A stretch of 27,032 bases of DNA from a virus. Positions within the stretch are counted from its first letter, which is position 1. Each line of letters begins with the position of its first letter. The stretch spans positions 1 through 27,032 of the IMG/VR virus record IMGVR_UViG_3300009466_000014, one strand, 5' to 3'. The translations under genes were made by a program, and so were the position numbers. The notes under the pieces are model-generated. The model was not told the origin of the DNA. It did not search any database and saw only the letters and a program-made list of their open reading frames with translations. Of the stretch, positions 19,080-25,805 are shown piece by piece.

Positions 19080-19102
19080 TCTGAGGCAGTCGCAACCGCA
19101 CC

Positions 19103-19342
19103 GTGATCAACACTCAACACCTGCCTGGAATCGGTCCCGACATCAGCCAAGCTGATCTGGCCGCCGAGCAGTTCCGAGCCAGGGTGGGCCAAGCCAAGCC
19201 CAAGCCCAGCGCCGAGCCTGTATGGGCTGAGGGTCACCAGCTGACCGCCGAGCAGTGGGATCAGTTTAAGCGTGACCGCTTCCACACTTGGCACGGTGAA
19301 GGCTGGGTTATGTCAGTCTCAACCTGGCTGGCCCAACGTTAA
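19103..19342 (+). CDS. Small hypothetical protein, GC-rich (79 aa)
   Basis: The start is GTG at 19103, directly behind the duplicated leader where the sister gene has an ATG. The product (MINTQHLPGIGPDISQADLA, then AEQFRARVGQAKPKPSAEPV) has a Pro/Lys-rich linker and a Trp-rich C-terminus (HTWHGEGWVMSVSTWLAQR). Base composition is much richer in G+C than elsewhere. Function is unknown. Confidence 0.65.
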   Translation: MINTQHLPGIGPDISQADLAAEQFRARVGQAKPKPSAEPVWAEGHQLTAEQWDQFKRDRFHTWHGEGWVMSVSTWLAQR

Positions 19343-19352
19343 GCTTTGTAAC

Positions 19353-19389
19353 GGGGCTGGCCACAGCTGGCCCCATCACCTGCTAGGAT
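19353..19389 (+). promoter_or_regulatory. Design-B hairpin plus extended -10 TGCTAGGAT
   Basis: GGGGCTGGC (19353-19361) pairs with GCTGGCCCC (19366-19374) around CACA. TAGGAT at 19384-19389 is preceded by TGC, a true extended -10, which could work without a -35. Confidence 0.55.
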
Positions 19390-19416
19390 TCTCAAGTCTT
19401 CAACCGACACCGAGCC

Positions 19417-20085
19417 ATGCAATTCGCTCTCACCGCTGTCAGCTCCAATGCCAAGACTGGCCCCATCCCCGTCAGCACCTCCAGCCGCGAGACCTGCCCG
19501 AGCACCTGCCCTTTCTACGATAAAGGTTGCTACGCTAAAAGTGGCCCCCAGAATATACACTGGAAAGCTGTAACTGAGGGCAAGCGAGGTGTGAGCTTTC
19601 AAGAGTTCACCTCTAAGATTCGCAAGCTGCAACGTGGGCAGATCTGGCGTCACAATGTATCTGGAGACCTGCCACACATCCTAGGTGACATTAACGCACC
19701 TATGGTCGAAGCCCTGGCTGATGCCAACCGTGGTCGCCTGGGTTACACTTACACTCACCACATTCTGAATGATCACAACCTAAAGGTCATTCAGGAAGCT
19801 AACGCTAAAGGCTTCACGATCAATGCATCCACAGAGGATGTAGAGGTGGCTGATGCTGTTATGTCAGAGCACGGCATTCCTGCTGTTGCTGTTGTCAAGT
19901 CTGACAAGACTGATAGATTCTATCGCACAGAATCAGGTCGTCGGGTTGTAACTTGCCCTGCAACAATCCACGAGAATGTAACTTGTGCAACCTGTAAGCT
20001 GTGTGCAAAGTCTGATCGTGATTTCATTATCGCATTCCCTGCACATGGCAATGCAAAGAAGACTGTGAACGAGATTGTGGCCTAA
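19417..20085 (+). CDS. Cysteine-rich phage protein resembling 'gene product 88' proteins (222 aa)
   Basis: The N-terminal cluster ETCPSTCPFYDKGCYAKSGP (C27, C31, C38) and the C-terminal cluster CPATIHENVTCATCKLCAKS suggest a metal or iron-sulfur site. The middle NVSGDLPHILGDINAPMVEA and GYTYTHHILNDHNLKVIQEA fits the GP88-like family of phage proteins with a TIM-barrel-like order of blocks. The biochemical activity of that family is not established to my knowledge. G+C is high at the 5' end. A GC-rich hairpin and extended -10 lie just upstream. Confidence 0.72.
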   Translation: MQFALTAVSSNAKTGPIPVSTSSRETCPSTCPFYDKGCYAKSGPQNIHWKAVTEGKRGVSFQEFTSKIRKLQRGQIWRHNVSGDLPHILGDINAPMVEALADANRGRLGYTYTHHILNDHNLKVIQEANAKGFTINASTEDVEVADAVMSEHGIPAVAVVKSDKTDRFYRTESGRRVVTCPATIHENVTCATCKLCAKSDRDFIIAFPAHGNAKKTVNEIVA

Positions 20086-20111
20086 AGTATAATTATTTCG
20101 GTTTGTGAACA

Positions 20112-20155
20112 ATCGGGTCTGGGGCATCGCCAGCCCCCACCCGATGCTGTAGGAT
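20112..20155 (+). promoter_or_regulatory. Design-B nested hairpin plus TAGGAT
   Basis: ATCGGGT (20112-20118) pairs with ACCCGAT (20139-20145), and inside it GGGGC (20121-20125) pairs with GCCCC (20133-20137). TAGGAT follows at 20150-20155 in ATGCTGTAGGAT. This is the strongest of the four related elements at 18.8-20.2 kb. Confidence 0.55.
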
Positions 20156-20201
20156 ACTGTCAAGCGAGGCAAACGGACCTCGCACAACTCACCCGAGAAT
20201 C

Positions 20202-20516
20202 ATGACCCGCTCTGACCGTCTCACCCGCACTTCGATCCCCACCGCTGTTGCCGTGGCTGTTGCTAAGGTCACAATCCGCCACCAGTGTGTGGTTGGCCGC
20301 CACCGTGCCCAATGGCTGTGTGATCTGGCCACCAGCCAGACTGCTCTCAAGGCTGAGCGCAAGCTAGCCCGCCAAGCCCTGCAGATCGCTGCTGATGCCG
20401 CTGGTCGCAGTGTTCGGACCCTCGCTGATGGCCGCACCATTGGGGATCGTGTGTTCAGCAAAGCCTCCAACCGTCGCCTGCGGGATTGGAGCCAAGATCG
20501 CAACGCCACTGTGTGA
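20202..20516 (+). CDS. Basic Ala/Arg-rich protein (104 aa)
   Basis: The leader is C/A-rich (CACAACTCACCCGAGAATC). The product (MTRSDRLTRTSIPTAVAVAV, then LKAERKLARQALQIAADAAG) is basic, Ala-rich and helical, ending RRLRDWSQDRNATV. G+C is about 60 percent, the highest in the window. It could be DNA-binding by charge. No family is recognised. A second frame at 20395-20691 overlaps but has no protein-like features. Confidence 0.65.
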   Translation: MTRSDRLTRTSIPTAVAVAVAKVTIRHQCVVGRHRAQWLCDLATSQTALKAERKLARQALQIAADAAGRSVRTLADGRTIGDRVFSKASNRRLRDWSQDRNATV

Positions 20517-20524
20517 TCAGTCAA

Positions 20525-20543
20525 GGGGGAGCCAGCCTCCCCC
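20525..20543 (+). terminator. GC-rich hairpin behind the Ala/Arg-rich gene
   Basis: GGGGGAG (20525-20531) pairs perfectly with CTCCCCC (20537-20543) around CCAGC. No T-run follows, so it is a factor-assisted terminator or RNA stabiliser. Confidence 0.65.
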
Positions 20544-20778
20544 ACCCATCAGCCATTCTGATCTATCAGCAGTGCTGATCAGTCAGGCAGGGCAGTATAA
20601 GCGCCCCTTATGGGTCGCGCCGCCCCGCCCCGTGAAAAACGTTGGGTCCTTCAAAGCTATACCGAACCATTTGAGCCCGAGAGATAGTTAATCACAAAAA
20701 AATTCCCAGACCCCTCAAAGGCACTCAAAGGTCCTCAAAGGGTCTCCAACCAACTCAAAAATTTCCCACCAAATTTTT
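20544..20778. other. Intergenic boundary between accessory and virion regions
   Basis: No gene is supported here. It holds a 7-bp-arm palindrome ATCAGCA-G-TGCTGAT (20565-20579), a TATAAG string (20596), a very GC-rich run around 20617-20631, and a 10-bp tandem repeat. A-tracts at helical spacing run up to the next start. The abrupt GC-to-AT switch lies near 20640. Confidence 0.7.
20714..20743 (+). repeat. 10-bp tandem repeat with phased A-tracts
   Basis: CTCAAAGG occurs at 20714, 20724 and 20734, exactly one helical turn apart. Further A-tracts at 20696-20702 and 20757-20761 keep roughly the same phase, so the segment may be intrinsically curved. Confidence 0.75.
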
Positions 20779-21153
20779 ATGACTTATATGGATTGCCCAA
20801 ATAATCAAAATGGCTACACATCAGAAGATCTTCACACATACCAGGATATCAGAGAAGATTTAGAAACAGATAGACAAGAAGCTATTGAATTTTTAGCCCA
20901 GCTAAAAACAAGATATCAAATGGAGATAAAAAATTCTGGTATACGAGAAGCACTCAAAGATCTTCATACTACCCTCAATATCACAAAACCATCAGAGTAT
21001 TATGAAGATGACATCGTAGTTGTATATGATGAGTTATATACATTAAACAAACAATTTTACGAATCCAAAACTAATACAGAAATTATCAAGTTAATCGAAG
21101 GAGAAGAAGAATATATCATATTTCCCCATTTACAATTTGAAAAACTTTTATAA
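20779..21153 (+). CDS. Acidic helical protein (124 aa)
   Basis: The product (MTYMDCPNNQNGYTSEDLHT...) is strongly acidic and mostly helical (YQDIREDLETDRQEAIEFLA, then QLKTRYQMEIKNSGIREALK). It has no membrane segment and is the first gene of the virion segment. There is no ribosome site. It could be a chaperone-like or scaffold protein, but nothing specific shows that. Confidence 0.7.
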   Translation: MTYMDCPNNQNGYTSEDLHTYQDIREDLETDRQEAIEFLAQLKTRYQMEIKNSGIREALKDLHTTLNITKPSEYYEDDIVVVYDELYTLNKQFYESKTNTEIIKLIEGEEEYIIFPHLQFEKLL

Positions 21154-21204
21154 AAATTTTTTCCAAGAAACCTTCATATATACTGTAAATCTTTATACAA
21201 TTTT

Positions 21205-21384
21205 ATGTCTACATTTTCATATACAACAGAAGTAGAGTACGATAACACATCTGGTGAATATTTCATTAAATTCCCTGATGAGGTACTAGAAGAGATGGGT
21301 TGGCAAGAGGGAGATACTTTAGAGTTTGAATACTTTGATCATCATGACACTCCTGGTATTCGCATACATAAAGTAGGAGACTGA
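21205..21384 (+). CDS. AbrB/SpoVT-like small protein (59 aa)
   Basis: The core YFIKFPDEVLEEMGWQEGDT-LEFEYFD has the swapped-hairpin AbrB pattern 'P..(V/L)....G(W/L)..GD.L.(F/V)'. Such proteins are DNA-binding dimers or antitoxin-like. With no partner toxin nearby, a transcription-regulator role is the simplest reading. It lies between the accessory and structural genes, 12 nt before the large virion gene. Confidence 0.75.
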   Translation: MSTFSYTTEVEYDNTSGEYFIKFPDEVLEEMGWQEGDTLEFEYFDHHDTPGIRIHKVGD

Positions 21385-21396
21385 TGACTTATACAT

Positions 21397-24300
21397 ATGG
21401 CTAATTGTAGTCCAAAAAAAGATAGGAAGACTGAAACTTTAACATTTCCATATCAATCTTGTCCTGTTACAGAAGAAAATCCTGCAACAACTTTATCCAT
21501 TTCATTTGGACCATATACTGATAAGTATTGGTTTGAGGTAAGACCACCTGATCTTGCACAGAAGACTATAGTAAATGGTAGCAAGAAGGAAAAACTAGTT
21601 AAGACTGTTATTCAGATTCCTGCTCTGGATGCAGAGAATGCTGATGGTGATAATGTAAACTTTGTTGATCAAGAGTTTTATCAACAAGAATACGAGTTTA
21701 TTGGTTCTGGTGATAATATTAAAAGTAGACCAGTCTATGAAAGATTCTGTAAAGCAGATAAAGTATATGACGAGCAATACTTCTATCATATCTTTGAATG
21801 GCCATTAACTCATGATATTCAGGAGAGAACCGTTGGTGGGATTACTGTAACTACTCCACCTGATGATGGAGATCCAGAAACTCCAGAAGCTTGCCCAGTT
21901 TATGCAGTATCCAGTACCAGCGTCAGCGGTACATTCACACTTAATAGAGTAGATAGTCAAGTAATTGGCCTACCTGAAGGTAGTATTGCATATCATGGTG
22001 GTACAAATGATAATAAGATCTTCTTTTATTACAAAGATACTACGAACAGAGATATGATTGCTGTTGGTGATGTCATCAACGGCTGGACAGTAGATAAAGT
22101 AGTCAATTATAACTCTGAGCATTTTAACGAGAAATCTTTGAGAACCACAGAATCTGTTAGAAGAAGAGTCTCTAAGGTTTCTGAGAAGAACAAAACTCCT
22201 GGATTTATCTTTGTCAACAAAAACGACGGAGCAGAGGATAGAATTATCAACGTCGGTGATAAAGTTACTGGCTATGGTATTCAAAAAGAGACCTACGTAG
22301 ATAGTATTCAGGGACTAAAGATCTTTCTTACTAAACCTTTAAAGTACAAAAGGAAAAGAAAAGTTAGAAACGTAACATTTACCAACACTAGTCTTGCCAA
22401 TAACATTTCAAACCAAATTTTATGTTATGCAGAGATTAGTGGCGGTAGTGCTTCATTTGTAAAAGATCAATACTATTCTAAGGATACTCCAAGTACACCT
22501 CAAAGTACTAGTATTGTTTATCATGTATTTGATGATAAAAAGAACAAAGATATCCAGTTAACTACCACCAAAGATATTAGGGTTCAAGCAAAAAGTAAAG
22601 GTGATGAAGGTGGATCTAATGATTCAGATAATCGAAAGCATTACCTAGTCACATTCTTAGATGAGACTACTATTAGTAACAAGAATGATGTTCAGATTAC
22701 CATTACTGATGACCAAACAGCATCTGGTGTTGAGAAATCATTTACATTTGTATCTAAAATTGAAGTAGTAGATAGTACAAGTTTTAAAGTTTGGTTTAAA
22801 AAAGATAATAATAAAGTTAATACTTTTGTTCGTGGTTGGAATGTAATCCGAGTTCCTGGAGGTGCTAATGTTCCAACAAATACAATTCAGGTTATTGCTG
22901 GTAAAGGCATTATTGATAGGTCTGCAGTATGTGGTGTTTATGTAAGTAACGATAAAAAGTTCTATACATATACTCCATTGTTCTATTCTAGAGACGGATT
23001 CTGTGAATCTACTTACTTAGAAGATGATGATGGTAAGTTTATACTTGGTAGTGTTATTCTAAATGATGGTAGTTATTACATTCAACAGCAATTCTTATGT
23101 GTTGCCCCTGCAAGTGATAATGCATATCAGATAAACAATGTATTTTGGACCTATTTTAATCGTCCAGCAGAGAAAAATGAACTTGCTGGTTGGGTTTCTA
23201 AGCTTTCTGGGTCTAACTTTGTTGCCATTCAACAAGAAATTGTTGATAGTGAAAAGGTAAAACTAGGAACTCGTACTGTGTTATCAGTAAAAGACTCGGA
23301 ATGTGACAATAATGTTACCCCAGACTACTCAAAAGTCTACTATCCACATAGTGAATTTAAGACTTTTAATGAATATATTGCACCAATCACTACAGATACA
23401 ATTTTTGACCCTTGTATTGATGTAAAAACTCCAAGATCTTACAGCAAAGAAGAGCTTGATAATGTAATTACATCAAATTTACAAGGTAGTTTTGACTTTG
23501 CAAACATCAATTTACCTCAAGAAATGTACAAACAAGTCATTTCTAATGAAAATTCACTGCAAAATACTCTGTTGAGGGCTATTGAATCAATTGGTGGGTC
23601 TGTTCCAAAGCAAACAACCATCCCAAACTTGCCACCGTTAATTGAAGGTGAGGATAAATCCAGTCAAGTATTTAAAACTGAAGCTGCTTATCGTATTCCA
23701 CCTAGGTTTAAATCATTAGAATACGTCATTGAGGACTTTAGTTTTGTTGATGATTCTGCGTTATTCCCAGATTCTGATGAGAATAATATACAAATTCAAA
23801 TTAAATCTATTCCAAGATGGACTGGTAATGTTTCTCCACCCAGTGCAGAAGGCTGGCAAGCTAATGTTAACACCGATGGAGAAGGATTTATTACTACAAT
23901 AACTGTTTCTGCTGTAGATTTTGCAGATCCAACCACTGAATGGGCAGCAGGACCAGCTCCCACTACGCTTTGGCATGGAGATGATACAAACTATCAAGTT
24001 ACTTTTGAAAAAACTCTAAACTTCAGAGTAAATGAAGTCAGTAAGAATCTTTCTAATGCAGTCAAGAACAAAGGTAATCCATATATGGATGAACCTCCAT
24101 ATGCAAAGCTCACCCAAGAATTAAAATCATCTGATACTACAATTACAGTAGATAGCACTCATCAATTCATTTCTGCTGGATACTTAATTATTCCAAAATT
24201 TATTGTGAAAAAAGAAATTAATCCAGAAACTAGAAATGAAACTCTACATCATTATTATCTTGGTGAAGAAATTATCTATTATAGAGACAAGACCGAAACA

Positions 24301-24627
24301 CAATTCTTACAATGTACACGAGGAATGTTTAGTACCACATCATCATTTGATAAAACTGCAAATACTGGGGATATAGAATCTGGAGTTACATATATAATTA
24401 AGAGTCTCGGATCTGTCAACTGGAAAGATTACGGTGCTCCAGATGGTTATGGTGTAGGAACTATCTTCACTGCAACATCTGATGGATCTGGAACTACCGA
24501 AAGTGGAGAAGTATACTTATTTGAAAGTACTATGACCCCATTTTCAGGAAGTACTTATGCACTCAATAGTTATCAAAAGAATAACTACTTGTCTCAATTC
24601 TGGCCTATTTCTATTCAGGACAAATAA
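21397..24627 (+). CDS. Large probable virion (tail/baseplate) protein (1076 aa)
   Basis: This is the longest gene, placed directly before PAAR, gp25 and gp6. It is beta-rich and Asn/Asp/Ser-rich with no membrane segment. Near residue 575-610, NNVFWTYFNRPAEKNELAGW-VSKL resembles the DUF4214-type helical repeat 'Y...F.R.A...EL..WV..L'. Near residue 900, LTQELKSSDTTITVDSTHQF followed by GEEIIYYRDKTETQFLQCTR matches a fold common in cyanophage tail structural proteins. A role in the baseplate or tail-fibre attachment is inferred from context. The exact T4 counterpart is unclear. Confidence 0.8.
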   Translation: MANCSPKKDRKTETLTFPYQSCPVTEENPATTLSISFGPYTDKYWFEVRPPDLAQKTIVNGSKKEKLVKTVIQIPALDAENADGDNVNFVDQEFYQQEYEFIGSGDNIKSRPVYERFCKADKVYDEQYFYHIFEWPLTHDIQERTVGGITVTTPPDDGDPETPEACPVYAVSSTSVSGTFTLNRVDSQVIGLPEGSIAYHGGTNDNKIFFYYKDTTNRDMIAVGDVINGWTVDKVVNYNSEHFNEKSLRTTESVRRRVSKVSEKNKTPGFIFVNKNDGAEDRIINVGDKVTGYGIQKETYVDSIQGLKIFLTKPLKYKRKRKVRNVTFTNTSLANNISNQILCYAEISGGSASFVKDQYYSKDTPSTPQSTSIVYHVFDDKKNKDIQLTTTKDIRVQAKSKGDEGGSNDSDNRKHYLVTFLDETTISNKNDVQITITDDQTASGVEKSFTFVSKIEVVDSTSFKVWFKKDNNKVNTFVRGWNVIRVPGGANVPTNTIQVIAGKGIIDRSAVCGVYVSNDKKFYTYTPLFYSRDGFCESTYLEDDDGKFILGSVILNDGSYYIQQQFLCVAPASDNAYQINNVFWTYFNRPAEKNELAGWVSKLSGSNFVAIQQEIVDSEKVKLGTRTVLSVKDSECDNNVTPDYSKVYYPHSEFKTFNEYIAPITTDTIFDPCIDVKTPRSYSKEELDNVITSNLQGSFDFANINLPQEMYKQVISNENSLQNTLLRAIESIGGSVPKQTTIPNLPPLIEGEDKSSQVFKTEAAYRIPPRFKSLEYVIEDFSFVDDSALFPDSDENNIQIQIKSIPRWTGNVSPPSAEGWQANVNTDGEGFITTITVSAVDFADPTTEWAAGPAPTTLWHGDDTNYQVTFEKTLNFRVNEVSKNLSNAVKNKGNPYMDEPPYAKLTQELKSSDTTITVDSTHQFISAGYLIIPKFIVKKEINPETRNETLHHYYLGEEIIYYRDKTETQFLQCTRGMFSTTSSFDKTANTGDIESGVTYIIKSLGSVNWKDYGAPDGYGVGTIFTATSDGSGTTESGEVYLFESTMTPFSGSTYALNSYQKNNYLSQFWPISIQDK

Positions 24628-24629
24628 AC

Positions 24630-24953
24630 ATGACAAGACCAATAGCAGCATTAGGAAATCCAGATTCCATTTCTTTTAGATCTTGTTGTACATATCCACC
24701 GAATATAGTAACACCAATTGCATCCACGGTATTTTCCAATGGAAGACCAAGAGCCAAGGCAGGAGACGTTCTGATCCCTGCTCCAGGCTTTCCTACGTGC
24801 CCAGACACAAGCTGTGTGGTCCTAGAAAGAGCCATCATAGCCCCAAGTAAGGTTTTTGTTAACGGAAGACCATCTGCCCACGTAGGGGACTTGACAAATA
24901 CCGTTTCACCACGTACAATATTACCTGCCCCCACCAACCTATTCGTGAACTAA
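24630..24953 (+). CDS. PAAR-domain spike tip protein (107 aa)
   Basis: The protein sharpens the membrane-piercing tail spike. It shows three similar blocks, with F-x-N-G-R-P-R-A-K-A-G-D and V-x-N-G-R-P-S-A-H-V-G-D as clear repeats, plus a Pro/Thr/Cys-rich middle (APGFPTCPDTSC). Length is typical. The start is 2 nt after the large virion gene and 1 nt separates its end from the next start. Confidence 0.88.
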   Translation: MTRPIAALGNPDSISFRSCCTYPPNIVTPIASTVFSNGRPRAKAGDVLIPAPGFPTCPDTSCVVLERAIIAPSKVFVNGRPSAHVGDLTNTVSPRTILPAPTNLFVN

Positions 24954-24954
24954 C

Positions 24955-25098
24955 ATGGCAAAATCACCTAGCTTCAGCAAGTCTGGATACACTCCAGGAA
25001 AACCAAAGATGACCCGTCAAGGGCGTTCAAAAAATACCCAGCTTTCTGCCACAAGTCGCAATGGTCGAAAGAAAGCATATCGAGGTCAAGGTCGATAA
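24955..25098 (+). CDS. Small basic conserved cyanophage-type protein (47 aa)
   Basis: The product MAKSPSFSKSGYTPGKPKMT, then RQGRSKNTQLSATSRNGRKK AYRGQGR, is extremely basic. It matches a short protein I recall next to gp25 in marine T4-like cyanophages. Its function is not known. An overlapping frame at 25061 begins inside it and runs through the terminator, so it is not a gene. Confidence 0.7.
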   Translation: MAKSPSFSKSGYTPGKPKMTRQGRSKNTQLSATSRNGRKKAYRGQGR

Positions 25099-25108
25099 TA
25101 CAGTATTT

Positions 25109-25132
25109 GGAGGTCATAGACCTCCTTTTTTT
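25109..25132 (+). terminator. Intrinsic terminator
   Basis: GGAGGTC (25109-25115) pairs perfectly with GACCTCC (25119-25125) around ATA, followed by seven T. Confidence 0.93.
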
Positions 25133-25135
25133 ATA

Positions 25136-25142
25136 CTAAATA
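25136..25142 (+). promoter_or_regulatory. Late promoter motif CTAAATA
   Basis: CTAAATA follows the terminator and lies 61 nt before the next gene, the same terminator-then-CTAAATA order as at 8011-8043. The leader contains AAGGG...CCCTT (about 25149-25167), a small stem. Confidence 0.55.
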
Positions 25143-25203
25143 CTACCGAAGGGATAGCAACCCCTTTAAAAGTTCTGTTAGACCCATTTTTTGGAGAAAA
25201 CAG

Positions 25204-25359
25204 ATGGCAATACATCCAAATCCCGATAGGGATACCACATACATGAAGAAGATGTGGGGGACAACTCGATTAATCACTGATTACGTTCCTCAAAAAGTTC
25301 AAAAATCAAAAAAATATCGTCTTGATTACTGTGAATACTTTGAGGATGTATCTAAATAG
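25204..25359 (+). CDS. Small basic protein upstream of gp25 (51 aa)
   Basis: ATG 25204 has TTGGAG about 7 nt upstream. The product MAIHPNPDRDTTYMKKMWGT followed by TRLITDYVPQKVQKSKKYRL is basic. Its function is unknown. The stop codon overlaps a second CTAAATA. Confidence 0.65.
   Translation: MAIHPNPDRDTTYMKKMWGTTRLITDYVPQKVQKSKKYRLDYCEYFEDVSK
25352..25358 (+). promoter_or_regulatory. Late promoter motif CTAAATA before gp25
   Basis: CTAAATA overlaps the preceding stop and lies 27 nt before the gp25 start, a suitable distance for a late transcription start. Confidence 0.5.
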
Positions 25360-25385
25360 TTTATAACTACTAGTGTTTTACCTAA

Positions 25386-25802
25386 ATGTCCACCGTTTCT
25401 CAAGAATTAGGCAAAATTTCTAGGTCTTTTAAGGACATTAGCTTAAATTTTGGCATAAATCCAGTTACAAAGGACGTTGTGGTGTTAAAAAATGAGGAAG
25501 CTATTAAACAATCAGTTAAAAATTTAGTTTTGACTAAATTGGGAGAAAGATTATTCAACCCATTGATTGGAACTGATACTACTAGCTACCTCTTTGAACT
25601 AAATTCGACATTTTCTGCAAATTCTTTAATTGAAGAAATTGAAAATGTACTGATTACATATGAACCAAGGATTACATTAGAGAATATTACTGTAAATGTT
25701 GATGATGATTCTAATGAATTTGAAGTAAGTATAGAATATTTAATTGTCGGGCTACCACCCGTCGTACAAAACGTAGACTTTATCCTCGTAAGAGAAAGCT
25801 AA
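25386..25802 (+). CDS. 25: Baseplate wedge protein gp25 (138 aa)
   Basis: This belongs to the GPW/gp25 family, a lysozyme-like fold without demonstrated lysis role that connects the baseplate wedge to the sheath. DISLNFGINPVTKDVVVLKN, then IKQSVKNLVLTKLGERLFNP, LIGTDTTSYLFE and YEPRITLENITVNVDD are the family's hallmark blocks. Length agrees with T4 gp25 (132 aa). It sits 3 nt before gp6, the usual order. Confidence 0.93.
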   Translation: MSTVSQELGKISRSFKDISLNFGINPVTKDVVVLKNEEAIKQSVKNLVLTKLGERLFNPLIGTDTTSYLFELNSTFSANSLIEEIENVLITYEPRITLENITVNVDDDSNEFEVSIEYLIVGLPPVVQNVDFILVRES

Positions 25803-25805
25803 TAG

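Larger units (their letters stand above)
18843..19102 (+). repeat. Duplicated leader sequence
   Basis: GGCAGTCGCAACCACACC (18843-18860) and GGCAGTCGCAACCGCACC (19085-19102) differ at one base. Each ends one or zero bases before a start codon of otherwise unrelated genes. This suggests duplication of the promoter-leader cassette. Confidence 0.85.

Noticed and set aside
19052-20545. Minus-strand open frames in the GC-rich island
   Set aside because: Long antisense frames are expected in GC-rich DNA; they are Arg/Ala-rich, lack ribosome sites and face recognisable plus-strand genes.
20395-20691. Open frame across the end of the Ala/Arg-rich gene
   Set aside because: It runs through the 20525 hairpin and has no protein-like features.
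25061-25246. Open frame running through the terminator at 25109
   Set aside because: It begins inside the small basic gene and would be cut by the terminator.
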